Source: Roseomonas sp.
GTDB lineage: Bacteria > Pseudomonadota > Alphaproteobacteria > Acetobacterales > Acetobacteraceae
NCBI GenBank assembly: GCA_031180725.1
Contig: JAPSLO010000001.1
Coordinates: forward strand, 620,001-684,000
Direction: 5' to 3'
Length of the DNA: 64,000 nt
In this document: one piece after another, positions 18,139-26,118 of the stretch
Layout: each line of letters begins with the position of its first letter
Numbering within the stretch: the stretch's first letter is position 1
Notes under the pieces: generated by a model
The model's input: only the letters and a program-made list of their open reading frames with translations
Databases searched by the model: none
What the model was told of the DNA's origin: nothing
Made by a program: the position numbers and the translations under genes

Positions 18139-18897
18139 TCAATGGCTGAAGCGGCGTGTGCCGCCGTCGACGTGGATGACCTGGCCGGTGATGTAGCGGG
18201 CCCGGGGTGAGCATAGGAAGGCGACGAGCACGGCCAGGTCTTCGGCTTCGCCGATATAGCCGACGGGCACTTCCTTTTCCGCCCAGGCGCGCTGCGCTTC
18301 CTCGGTGGGCAGGATGCGGGTGTCGATCTGCTCGGAATGGATGCGGCCGGGTGGGATGGAGTTGATGGTGATGCCATCGCGTCCGACCTGCCGCGAGAGG
18401 GCCTTGGCCCAGATATGCACGGCACCGTTCGGGGCATTGGCGGCGTTGATGTTGTGGGGCTCGTCTTGGCCGGTGATGTTCACCACGCGGCCGAATTTGC
18501 GGGCCTGCATCACCGGGATGAAGGCGTGGGTCAGGCGCCGCCCGGCATGGAAATTGAGTTCCATCGATTCCAGCCAGACATCGTCCGGGCCGAGGTCCTT
18601 CTGCGGGCGGCTGCCGCCGGCGTTGTTGACCAGGATGTCCAGCCCGCCGAAGCGGTCCAGCACCACCTGTCTGGTGCGCTCCGCCATGCCGGGGCTCAGG
18701 ATGTCCTCGACGATGACAAGGGGCTCGGCGGAGGCCGGCAGTTCCGCGGCCAATTCCTCCAGCAGCGTGCGCCGGCGGGCGAGCAGGGCGAGCTTGCAGC
18801 CTTCCTCCGCCAGCAGTCTGGCGATGGCGCGGCCCAGCCCTACCGAGGCGCCCGTCACCAGTGCGATCTTGCCCTGAAGCTGCAGGTCCATGCGCAT
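18139..18897 (-). CDS. SDR-fold oxidoreductase lacking the catalytic tyrosine
   Basis: A 252-residue Rossmann protein of the short-chain dehydrogenase/reductase superfamily. Cofactor binding looks intact: TGASVGLG at 15-22, NNAG at 91-94, structural Asn115. The catalytic YxxxK is replaced by HIWAK (His161, Lys165), and the usual NISS block is NITG (140-143), so the general acid Tyr and the Ser are both missing. The stretch from there, VNITGQDEPHN onward, carries a five-residue insertion relative to classical SDRs. It may bind cofactor without classical catalysis or use His. It lies downstream of tctAB on the same strand, past a terminator. Confidence 0.88.
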   Translation of the reverse strand: MRMDLQLQGKIALVTGASVGLGRAIARLLAEEGCKLALLARRRTLLEELAAELPASAEPLVIVEDILSPGMAERTRQVVLDRFGGLDILVNNAGGSRPQKDLGPDDVWLESMELNFHAGRRLTHAFIPVMQARKFGRVVNITGQDEPHNINAANAPNGAVHIWAKALSRQVGRDGITINSIPPGRIHSEQIDTRILPTEEAQRAWAEKEVPVGYIGEAEDLAVLVAFLCSPRARYITGQVIHVDGGTRRFSH

Positions 18898-18972
18898 GTC
18901 TCCCCTTCGGCCGGCGCAGCCTGCGGCCGCGGCGGCGGATGGGGAAGGGGTGGCTTGCGGGACCCGCCGCGC

Positions 18973-19007
18973 AAAGAAAAAGGGCCGCCCCTGACAGGAG
19001 CGGCCCC
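18973..19007 (-). terminator. Intrinsic terminator after tctA
   Basis: On the minus strand a GC-rich stem (GGGGCCGC pairing with GCGGCCC through a short loop, 18982-19007) is followed by TTTTTCTTT. It lies 26 bp after the tctA stop and is the best intrinsic terminator in the window. Confidence 0.85.
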
Positions 19008-19032
19008 TTCTCGTCCAGCGTGTCCAGGCTGT

Positions 19033-20535
19033 TCAGCCCGACAGCGCCTCTTCCTTCTTGTGGCGCAGGTTCGGCAGCAGCATGGCGCCCAGCGCGATGG
19101 CGCCGATCGCCAGCAGCGTGGCCGAGATCGGCCGCTCGATGAACACCGCGGGGTCGCCGCGGGAGAGCAGCATGGCGCGGCGCAGGTGTTCTTCCATCAT
19201 CGGGCCGAGCACAAAGCCGATCAGCATCGGCGCCGGCTCCATCCTCAGCTTGGAGCAGAGATAGCCGAACAGGCCAAAGGCGACCGTCAGGTAGACGTCG
19301 AAGACGTTGTTGTTCAGCGAGTACACGCCGATCGCGCAGAAGATCAGGATCGACGGGTACATGTGGCGATAGGGCACCTCGAGCAGCTTCACCCACATGC
19401 CGATCATCGGCAGGTTGATCACCAGCAGCATCAGGTTACCGATCCACATGGAGCAGATCAGGCCCCAGAACAGGTCCGGCTGGGCCTCCACCATGCGGGG
19501 GCCGGGCTGGATGCCCTGGATGATCAGCGCGCCGACCATCAGCGCCATCACGGCGTTGGACGGGATGCCCAGCGTCAGCAGCGGGATGAAGCTGGTCTGC
19601 GCCGCGGCGTTGTTGGCCGCTTCGGGACCCGCCACGCCTTCGATCGCGCCCGAGCCGAACTCGTGCTTGAACCGCGAGACCTTGCGCTCCAGCATGTAGG
19701 AGCCGAAGGCCGAGAGCGAGGCGCCACCGCCGGGCAGAATGCCGAGGGCGGAGCCGATCAGCGTGCCGCGCAGCACCGGGGCGATCGCGCGCTTCGTTTC
19801 GGCGCGCGTCAGGAACAGGCTGCCGACCTTGGTGGTCAGCACGCTGCGCGATTCGGGGCGTTCCAGGTTCAGGATGATTTCGGCGATGCCGAACATGCCC
19901 ATGGCGACCGGCACGAAGCCGATGCCGTCGGACATTTCCGGGACGCCGAAGGTGAAGCGCTGCTGGCCGGTCTGCACGTCCGTGCCGACCAGGCCGAGCG
20001 CCACGCCCAGCACCACCATGCCGATGGACTTGATCACGCTGCCCTGCGCGAGCACGGCGGAGATGATCAGGCCGAGCATCATCAGGGAGAAGTAGTCTGC
20101 CGGGCCGAAGCTCAGCGCCACCTGCGTCAGCACCGGGCCGGAGGCCGCAACCAGGATGGTTGCGAAGGTACCAGCGAAGAAGGAGCCGACCGCGGAGATT
20201 GTCAGCGCCGCGCCCGCGCGCCCGTTCCGGGCCATCTTGTAGCCCTCGAGCGTGGTGACGACGGAGGACACCTCACCGGGCAAGTTCAGCAGGATGGCCG
20301 TGGTGGAACCGCCGTACTGCGCGCCGTAGTAGATGCCCGCCAGCATGATGATGGCCGTGGTGGCGGACATGCCGAAGGTGATCGGCAGCAGCAGCGAGAT
20401 GGTGGCCACCGGGCCGATGCCCGGCAGCACGCCGATGGCGGTGCCGATGAACGCGCCCAGCAGCGCGAACATCAGGTTTTCCAGCGTCAGCGCGACGCCG
20501 AAGCCATGGGCAAGGTTGGTGACGAGAAGTTCCAT
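19033..20535 (-). CDS. tctA: Tripartite tricarboxylate transporter large permease TctA
   Basis: A 500-residue inner-membrane protein with about 12 hydrophobic segments, the main permease of a TctABC system that imports carboxylates using an ion gradient. The family signature GIYYGAQYGGSTTAILLNLP is intact (near residues 68-87), as are IGVLPGIGPVATISLLLP and the second-half LGILPGGGASLSAFGSYMLERKVS. It is 19 bp downstream of tctB. No TctC receptor gene is adjacent; three Bug-type receptor genes (one broken) are elsewhere in the window, so the partner is unknown. Confidence 0.96.
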   Translation of the reverse strand: MELLVTNLAHGFGVALTLENLMFALLGAFIGTAIGVLPGIGPVATISLLLPITFGMSATTAIIMLAGIYYGAQYGGSTTAILLNLPGEVSSVVTTLEGYKMARNGRAGAALTISAVGSFFAGTFATILVAASGPVLTQVALSFGPADYFSLMMLGLIISAVLAQGSVIKSIGMVVLGVALGLVGTDVQTGQQRFTFGVPEMSDGIGFVPVAMGMFGIAEIILNLERPESRSVLTTKVGSLFLTRAETKRAIAPVLRGTLIGSALGILPGGGASLSAFGSYMLERKVSRFKHEFGSGAIEGVAGPEAANNAAAQTSFIPLLTLGIPSNAVMALMVGALIIQGIQPGPRMVEAQPDLFWGLICSMWIGNLMLLVINLPMIGMWVKLLEVPYRHMYPSILIFCAIGVYSLNNNVFDVYLTVAFGLFGYLCSKLRMEPAPMLIGFVLGPMMEEHLRRAMLLSRGDPAVFIERPISATLLAIGAIALGAMLLPNLRHKKEEALSG

Positions 20536-20554
20536 CGTGTTCGTCTCCTCGTCT

Positions 20555-21001
20555 TCAGAAGAAGGTCGGCCAGATGCTCACCCGGATGTCCAGTTCCCGG
20601 ATGAAGACGAACCAGCAGAGCGCGATGAGGAAGATGATGAGGCCAAGGACGCCGAGTGGCCGGTGCGTCCGGTCGGCCAGCGCGGCCACGGCGACGGTCG
20701 CGGCGATGGACAGGAACAGGCCGCCGCGCTCCAGCAGCAGGGCGAAGACGCAGAGCGACGCCAGGATCAGCGTCAGTTCACGCCAGGCCCAGCGGTCCAG
20801 CGGATCGGGACCGTTGAAGAGCCCGATGCCGAGCACAATGGCGCCGAGGCCCATCTGGATCCAGAACACCAGCATCGGCATGTAGCCAGGCCCCATGCGG
20901 CGGGCCGAGCCGAGCGTGTGGTCCTGGTTCAGCCAGAGCCCCGCTGCGGCGACGAGGATCAGGAGCAGCCCTGATGCGACGTCCTTTGCGTTGATCTTCA
21001 T
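20555..21001 (-). CDS. tctB: Tripartite tricarboxylate transporter small permease TctB
   Basis: A 148-residue membrane protein with four hydrophobic segments, the small subunit of the TctAB permease. The family block LGSARRMGPGYMPMLVFWIQMGLG follows the first helix. The ATG at 21001 has GAGGTGA just upstream, which rules out the longer in-frame Arg/Gly-rich opening. It precedes tctA with a 19-bp spacing; tctB-tctA is one transcript ending at the terminator near 18980. Confidence 0.93.
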   Translation of the reverse strand: MKINAKDVASGLLLILVAAAGLWLNQDHTLGSARRMGPGYMPMLVFWIQMGLGAIVLGIGLFNGPDPLDRWAWRELTLILASLCVFALLLERGGLFLSIAATVAVAALADRTHRPLGVLGLIIFLIALCWFVFIRELDIRVSIWPTFF

Positions 21002-21559
21002 TCTCACCTCGTTCCCCACCCGGTCCCCGCCGGGTACGCGTCCTTCCAAAATTACGCCGTTGCCGCCGTCCTGCGGCACGCCGTGCCCGGTTCGCCCGTT
21101 GGTCTTGCGCCCCTGTTGGCGTTTCCTCCCGAAACCCTTGGCATTCCCCGGGACTTCACGCAATCACGCGAGGCGCCGGAAGCCAGAATTCCACTGCTGA
21201 TTTGTGCGGGCCGGGTACCCGCGCAATTATGTTACGCCCGCCCGCGGCCCTCCGCGGTGGCACGGGCCAGCTCTCCCTCGGGAGGGGCCGGTGCCACATG
21301 GGATGCCGAAGAAGCAACATCCGGTCGACGGTCCGCCTGGGGCCGCGTGAGAGAGGAAGCCCTCGCTCCAGGCCCCGGGGCGCGGCCGTCGCCGACATCC
21401 ACCCCATGCAGGCGCTGTGCGGTACCTTTCGGCATGTCCTCTCCCTGGACGTTGGCGTGGCGTATTGCACGGCGTTTCGATGATGGGCAAGCGCTCCTGC
21501 CTTGCCATGACGGCTTCTTCACTCAAGGATCAGTCGTTCAAGCAACATTTGGTCCGCGC
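21002..21559. other. Divergent intergenic region, tctB / M20 amidohydrolase
   Basis: This 558-bp gap shows no credible gene on either strand. It holds one large hairpin (21257-21297): GTGGCAC pairs with GTGCCAC, with an inner GGCC/GGCC and CTCCC/GGGAG stack. Promoters for both flanking genes should lie here but were not resolved. Confidence 0.5.
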
Positions 21560-22744
21560 ATGACAGCGAATGATCCTTCCCGCCGCATCCGCGAGGCTGC
21601 GGAAGCGATGGCACCGCACCTGATCGGTCTGCGCCGCGACATACACGCCTTCCCCGAACTAGCCTTCGAGGAGACACGCACTGCGGGCATCGTCGCGCGA
21701 GAACTCGCGCGCATGGCGATTCCGCATCGCACGGGAATCGGCAGGACCGGCGTGCTTGGCGTGATCGAGGGCGGCCGGCCAGGCCCGACGCTCGCGATCC
21801 GCGCGGACATGGATGCGCTGCCGATCCACGAGGAGACCGGCCTGCCCTTCGCCAGCCAGGTGGCGGGGAAGATGCATGCCTGCGGGCACGACATTCATAC
21901 CGCCACGCTGCTGGGTGTCGGCGCCGTGCTGAAGGATCTGGCACCAATGCTGGCCGGCCGGGTGCTGCTGGTCTTCCAGCCGGCCGAGGAAGTGCTCGAG
22001 GGCGCGGCCGCGATGATCGCCGAGGGCGCGGCGGAGGGCGTGGACATGGCGCTCGGTTTCCACAATCACCCGGAGATGCCCTGCGGCAGCTTCGGCTATG
22101 TGCGCGGCGCCTGCCTGGCGGCGTCGGACCGCTTCGACCTGGTGATTCGCGGCCGCAGCGGCCATGCGGCGCATCCATACGCCGCGGTGGACCCGATCGT
22201 CGCTGCCTCGGCCTTTGTCGCACAGGCGCAGACGGTGGTCAGCCGCGAGATCAAGCCGATCCATCCGGCGGTGGTCACCATCGGCAGCTTCCAGGGCGGC
22301 ACGACCTACAACATCATTCCGGAGCGTGTGCATCTGAAGGGCACGGTACGCACGCTGCACGAGGCGGCGCGCGATACGGCCGAGGCGGCGATCCGCCGCC
22401 TGGCGCAGGGGCTGGAACAGGCAATGCGCGTGGAATGCGCGCTGGACTACCAGCGCAAGGTGCCGCCGCTGGTGAATGACGACCGCGTGCTGGAGCCCGC
22501 CATCGCCGCCGTGCGCGCGCAGTTCGGCGAGGTAGTGGAGGAAGGCGAGCCCAGCATGGGCAGCGAGGATTTCTCGGAATTCGCGGCGCGGGCACCGAGC
22601 TTCCAGCTGCGCATCGGCAGCGGTGCGCCGGGCCGCGATGACCGGCTGCACAATGCCTTCTACCAGCCCGACGAAGGCTGCATCGCCCATGGCGTGCAGG
22701 CGCTGAGCCGCGCCGCGCTTGAACTTCTCTCGTCAGGGCAGTGA
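21560..22744 (+). CDS. M20 family amidohydrolase (hippurate hydrolase/aminoacylase type)
   Basis: A 394-residue dizinc hydrolase that removes acyl groups from N-acyl amino acids or related amides. Metal-binding blocks are RADMDALPI (near 82-90), HACGHDIHTATLLG (near 107-120), a Glu pair in FQPAEE, and the C-terminal MGSEDFSEF. The dimerisation domain sits in the middle (about 185-300). The ATG at 21560 fits the family start (IREAAEAMAPHLIGLRRDIH). The stop at 22744 is 1 bp before the ATG of the PanE-like gene, so the two form an operon, possibly for uptake and breakdown of an amide-linked acid. Confidence 0.93.
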   Translation: MTANDPSRRIREAAEAMAPHLIGLRRDIHAFPELAFEETRTAGIVARELARMAIPHRTGIGRTGVLGVIEGGRPGPTLAIRADMDALPIHEETGLPFASQVAGKMHACGHDIHTATLLGVGAVLKDLAPMLAGRVLLVFQPAEEVLEGAAAMIAEGAAEGVDMALGFHNHPEMPCGSFGYVRGACLAASDRFDLVIRGRSGHAAHPYAAVDPIVAASAFVAQAQTVVSREIKPIHPAVVTIGSFQGGTTYNIIPERVHLKGTVRTLHEAARDTAEAAIRRLAQGLEQAMRVECALDYQRKVPPLVNDDRVLEPAIAAVRAQFGEVVEEGEPSMGSEDFSEFAARAPSFQLRIGSGAPGRDDRLHNAFYQPDEGCIAHGVQALSRAALELLSSGQ

Positions 22745-22745
22745 C

Positions 22746-23717
22746 ATGAAAATCTGCGTCTTCGGCGCCGGCGCGATCGGCGGGCATATCGCGGCGCGGC
22801 TGGCGAAGGGCGGCGCGCAGGTCTCGCTGGTGGCGCGCGGCGCGCATCTGGCGGCGATCCAGGCGAAGGGCCTGACGGTGCATGCCCCGGACGGCACGCT
22901 GCACTCCCGCCCGCAGGCCAGCGCCGATCCGCGCGAGTTGGGCCCGCAGGATGCCGTCATCGTCACGGTGAAGGCACCGGCACTGCCTTCCGTCGCCGCC
23001 ACCATCGCGCCGCTGCTGAAGCCGGATACGCCAGTGGCCTTCGTGATGAATGGCATCCCCTGGTGGTATTTCGACCACCATGGCGGCCCGCATGACGGGC
23101 TGCGCCTGCCGGAGGCCGATCCTGGCGATGCGCTGCGCCATGCCATCGGCGTGGAGCGCACCATCGGCGGCGTCGTCTATTCCGCCGTGGAGGTGACAGA
23201 GCCCGGCGTGATCCATTGCGAGCACAGCAATATCCGCGTGATCTTGGGCGAGCCCGATGGCCGCATCACCGAGCGCGCGCAGGCAATCTCCGCCGCGCTG
23301 GCGGCCGGTGGGATGCCCTCGTCCGTCTCCTCCGAAATCCGGCGCGAGGTCTGGCTGAAGCTGCTGGGGAATATCGCCAGCGGCCCGCTCTGCGTGCTGT
23401 CGGGCCATGGCGTGCGCGACACCTATGCCGATCCGGTGCTGCGCGCGGCATCCTTGCGCAGCGCACAGGAAGCCGCGGCCATCGCCGAGGCTCTCGGCAT
23501 CGCCATCCCACCCGAGCGGCCGCACCAGGTCGCACAGGCGACGATGGCCCATAAGCCCTCCATCCTGCAGGATTTCGAGCTCGGCCGTCCGATGGAGGTG
23601 GACAGCCTCTTCACCCTGCCGCTGCGCCTGGCGCGGATCGCAGGCGTGGAGACGCCCCAGCTCGACCTGCTGGTAGCGCTGGTGAAGCAGGCGGCGCGGG
23701 CGAAGGGACTCTACTGA
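22746..23717 (+). CDS. Ketopantoate reductase family (PanE/ApbA) oxidoreductase
   Basis: A 323-residue NADPH-dependent 2-oxoacid reductase. The N-terminal Rossmann motif GAGAIGGHIAARLAKGGAQV starts at residue 7; a VMNGIPWWYF block follows, and the C-terminal helical domain carries REVWLKLLGNIASGPLCVLSGHG, which holds the catalytic Lys and the Asn of the family. It begins 1 bp after the amidohydrolase stop. Many PanE homologues outside pantothenate synthesis reduce other 2-oxo acids; the pairing with an amidohydrolase suggests a catabolic role rather than vitamin synthesis (inference). Confidence 0.9.
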   Translation: MKICVFGAGAIGGHIAARLAKGGAQVSLVARGAHLAAIQAKGLTVHAPDGTLHSRPQASADPRELGPQDAVIVTVKAPALPSVAATIAPLLKPDTPVAFVMNGIPWWYFDHHGGPHDGLRLPEADPGDALRHAIGVERTIGGVVYSAVEVTEPGVIHCEHSNIRVILGEPDGRITERAQAISAALAAGGMPSSVSSEIRREVWLKLLGNIASGPLCVLSGHGVRDTYADPVLRAASLRSAQEAAAIAEALGIAIPPERPHQVAQATMAHKPSILQDFELGRPMEVDSLFTLPLRLARIAGVETPQLDLLVALVKQAARAKGLY

Positions 23718-23738
23718 CGGGCCATGCCGGCGCGGCGC

Positions 23739-24668
23739 CTACGCCGCGACCCTCGGCATCTCGGTCTGGCCCAGCACCCAGCCCTCCCAGCGGCGGATCC
23801 AGGGGTCGTCGGGGATGTGGTCGGGCCGGGCGCCGTCCAGCACGGCGATCAGGTTCAGCAGGCCCAGCACGCAGTCCAGTCGGTCCTCGCCCGCCGCATC
23901 GGTGCCGAAGCCCGCGGCGACCGCTTCCGACAGGGCAGGGGAGGGCACCACCTTCAGCCGCGCCATCGCCGCGCGCAGCGCCCCCGCCAAGGCCAGGCGC
24001 GGCCCGGCGGCGCGCTTGCTGCCAGAGAGCTTGAGGCCGAGCTGGCGCAGCGCCTCGGCCGGATAGACCTCGGCAAGCGCGACCTGGCCACGCGCCAGCA
24101 GCCCGTGCAGCGGGCCGGCATAGGGCCAGATCGCCAGCGGCGCGCCGGCGGCGAGCGCCGGCGCCAGCCAGTCCCGCCAGGCCGCGATGGCTGCCTTGCC
24201 CGACTGATTCGCCCCGAGCGTCCAGAACACCGGCGCACCCGCGGGCCGGCTGGCGGTGGCGCGGTCGCAGAGCCGCGACAGGCCGCTGGCCTCGCCCAGC
24301 CCCAGCGCCGCCGCATGCGCTGCGCGCGTCATGCCCTTCACGCCCCGTGCCGGATAGAAAGGCCGTGCGGCGGAGACCTCGGACAGCGTCACGCCGACCC
24401 GGAAGAAGCCGGGGTCGCGCACCAGCCCGGCGAGGAAGTCCGGAAAGCCCGGCTCCACGCGGCCCGCCGCCCAGCGCCGCGGCACGCCGAGCGGCAGGTC
24501 GAGCCCGAAGGCCACAGGCACGCCCTCGGCCAGGAAGGCGGGCAGTAGCGCGGCGGTGTCGCCCACCGGGCGCGGCGACTCCGCCAGCCAGCCGGTGCCC
24601 TGGCGGCGTGCGACAGACATCCAGCGCTTGCGCGGATCGGTGCTCCAATCCGCATGAGCTGCAATCAC
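23739..24668 (-). CDS. DUF429-like RNase H-fold protein
   Basis: A 309-residue protein resembling the DUF429 family of predicted RNase H-fold proteins. It has an early Asp in HADWSTDPRKR, a second strand with FGLDLPLGVP, the mid-protein block LAEVYPAEALRQLGLKLSG, and a C-terminal acidic site EDRLDCVLGLLNLIAVLDG. The function of this family is not established. The start is a GTG at 24668 that overlaps the TenA stop as GTGA, giving tight translational coupling; a longer in-frame opening runs antisense-like through tenA and was rejected. Coupling to a thiamine-salvage protein is unusual. Confidence 0.75.
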   Translation of the reverse strand: MIAAHADWSTDPRKRWMSVARRQGTGWLAESPRPVGDTAALLPAFLAEGVPVAFGLDLPLGVPRRWAAGRVEPGFPDFLAGLVRDPGFFRVGVTLSEVSAARPFYPARGVKGMTRAAHAAALGLGEASGLSRLCDRATASRPAGAPVFWTLGANQSGKAAIAAWRDWLAPALAAGAPLAIWPYAGPLHGLLARGQVALAEVYPAEALRQLGLKLSGSKRAAGPRLALAGALRAAMARLKVVPSPALSEAVAAGFGTDAAGEDRLDCVLGLLNLIAVLDGARPDHIPDDPWIRRWEGWVLGQTEMPRVAA

Positions 24669-25372
24669 GCGGCCATCTCGTAGGCGCTGTCGAAGAAGCC
24701 GCGCTCCAGCCGTGCCGCCTGGCAGAACAGGCTGCGCACACGGGCGCGGCCAGCCGCGTCCAGTGCCGGCACGGCGCGGTCCAGCGCGGCGCGCAGGCCT
24801 TCTTCCACGAAGCATTCGAAATAGGGGCTGGCGTGCAGGTCCACCCATTCGGCGCACCAGAAAGGTTCTGCCGGGCGCGTGTCCCGCGCCGGAAGCGCCC
24901 AGCTCAGGTAGACCCATTCCGCCACGCACAGCACGGCGAGCTGGTCGGCATGGTGCGGGCTTTCAGCCGTCTGCCGCATCAGAGCCCGGAAATCCCGCGC
25001 GGCGGTGGAAAGCGGCGGGTCGCGCCGCAGAGCCTCCGGCACGTCCAGCGCGTCGAAGGCGCGCTGGAAGTAGGTGTTCTCCTCGGAACACAGCAACCCC
25101 ATGAAGCGGCCGAGCGGCAGGCGGGAGGGTAGGTCGGGGGCGGTGTGGATGGCGCGGCCCAGCAACGCCACGAAGCTGCCAATGAACTGGTAGTCCTGCA
25201 CCAGGTAGTGGCGCATCACCTCCGCCGGCACGGCGCCCCGCTTGCAGGCCTCGGCGAAGCGGTGGCCCACCGCGGCGGACCAGTCGGGCTCGGCGGTGGC
25301 GCGCAGCCATTCGGTCGGGCGCGCGCCGGGATGGGCGGCGGCATAGGCCGGCCAGTCGGCGGTTCCGTTCAT
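24665..25372 (-). CDS. TenA family protein (aminopyrimidine aminohydrolase-like)
   Basis: A 235-residue all-helical protein of the TenA/thiaminase II family, which hydrolyses thiamine breakdown products in salvage. Family blocks are MRHYLVQDYQFIGSFVALLG, LLCSEENTYFQRAFDAL and the active-site helix LAVLCVAEWVYLSWA, then PFWCAEWVDLHASPYF. The residue that is Cys in TenA_C members appears to be in an Ala-Glu-Trp context here, closer to the TenA_E subgroup, so the substrate may differ. It is translationally coupled with the DUF429-like gene, and divergent from cytochrome b561. Confidence 0.85.
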   Translation of the reverse strand: MNGTADWPAYAAAHPGARPTEWLRATAEPDWSAAVGHRFAEACKRGAVPAEVMRHYLVQDYQFIGSFVALLGRAIHTAPDLPSRLPLGRFMGLLCSEENTYFQRAFDALDVPEALRRDPPLSTAARDFRALMRQTAESPHHADQLAVLCVAEWVYLSWALPARDTRPAEPFWCAEWVDLHASPYFECFVEEGLRAALDRAVPALDAAGRARVRSLFCQAARLERGFFDSAYEMAA

Positions 25373-25437
25373 GCGGCTTTCGTTTCCCTCTCCATCCGCG
25401 CGTCATGCCATGATGGCTCCGGCGAGGGGAGGCTGGC

Positions 25438-26010
25438 ATGGACCAGGCGGTACCATTGCGCGGGCAGGACAGCCGGCATCCGGATGGGCAGTATTCAACC
25501 CCGGCCAAGGTCTTCCACTGGGTCACCGTCCCGCTGATGGTGCTGGCGCTGCTGAGCGGCCTGGTCATCCGCTTCATCGCGGAGGAGCCGAAGATGGCCT
25601 TCTACGCCCTGCATGAGAGCACAGGGCTGATCATCCTGGCGGTGTCCGCGGCGCGCCTGGCCTGGCGGCTGACGAGCCGCGCGCCGGTGCTGCCGGACCA
25701 CATCCCGCCGCGGCTGCGCGCGGCCGCCAATACGGTGCACCACGTTCTCTATGCCGCATTGATCATCCAGCCGGTGCTGGGATTCCTGACGACCAACGCC
25801 TATGGCTTCCCGCTGCAGGGACGCACGGCTTTCCTGGGCTTCATCGACCTGCCGAAATTCATGGAGGCGCGGGAGGGGCTGGCGGTGCCGCTGCATTGGG
25901 CGCACAGCCTGATCGGCTGGAGCCTGCCCTTCCTGCTGGCGGCGCATATCAGCGGGGCGGTCTACCACCACGCCATCCGGCGGGATGGGACGCTGCTGCG
26001 GATGCTGTAG
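25438..26010 (+). CDS. Cytochrome b561 family protein
   Basis: A 190-residue inner-membrane di-haem cytochrome. Four hydrophobic segments run from about residues 26-47, 58-78, 95-116 and 148-172. Candidate haem ligands are His in VFHWVTVPL, ALHESTGL, TVHHVLYAAL and VPLHWAHSLIGW. It may pass electrons between quinol and a periplasmic partner such as a superoxide or a YceI-type protein. A short hydrophilic N-terminus ends with YSTPAKVFHW, typical of the family. It stands alone between tenA and the amidase. Confidence 0.92.
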   Translation: MDQAVPLRGQDSRHPDGQYSTPAKVFHWVTVPLMVLALLSGLVIRFIAEEPKMAFYALHESTGLIILAVSAARLAWRLTSRAPVLPDHIPPRLRAAANTVHHVLYAALIIQPVLGFLTTNAYGFPLQGRTAFLGFIDLPKFMEAREGLAVPLHWAHSLIGWSLPFLLAAHISGAVYHHAIRRDGTLLRML

Positions 26011-26118
26011 CCGTCCCGGGAGGGGGCCGTCCGCAGCCCCTTCTCCCCGACGCCGCGAAAAGGCGCTTCTATACCGCCGCGCGGCCGCGCCCCGGCCGCA
26101 TGGAGGGAGCCCGGCGCC

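Noticed and set aside
18337-20604. A 755-codon plus-strand open frame across the SDR and tctA genes
   Set aside because: Composition dominated by Arg, Asp, His and Gln from the opposite strand of real genes; no motif.
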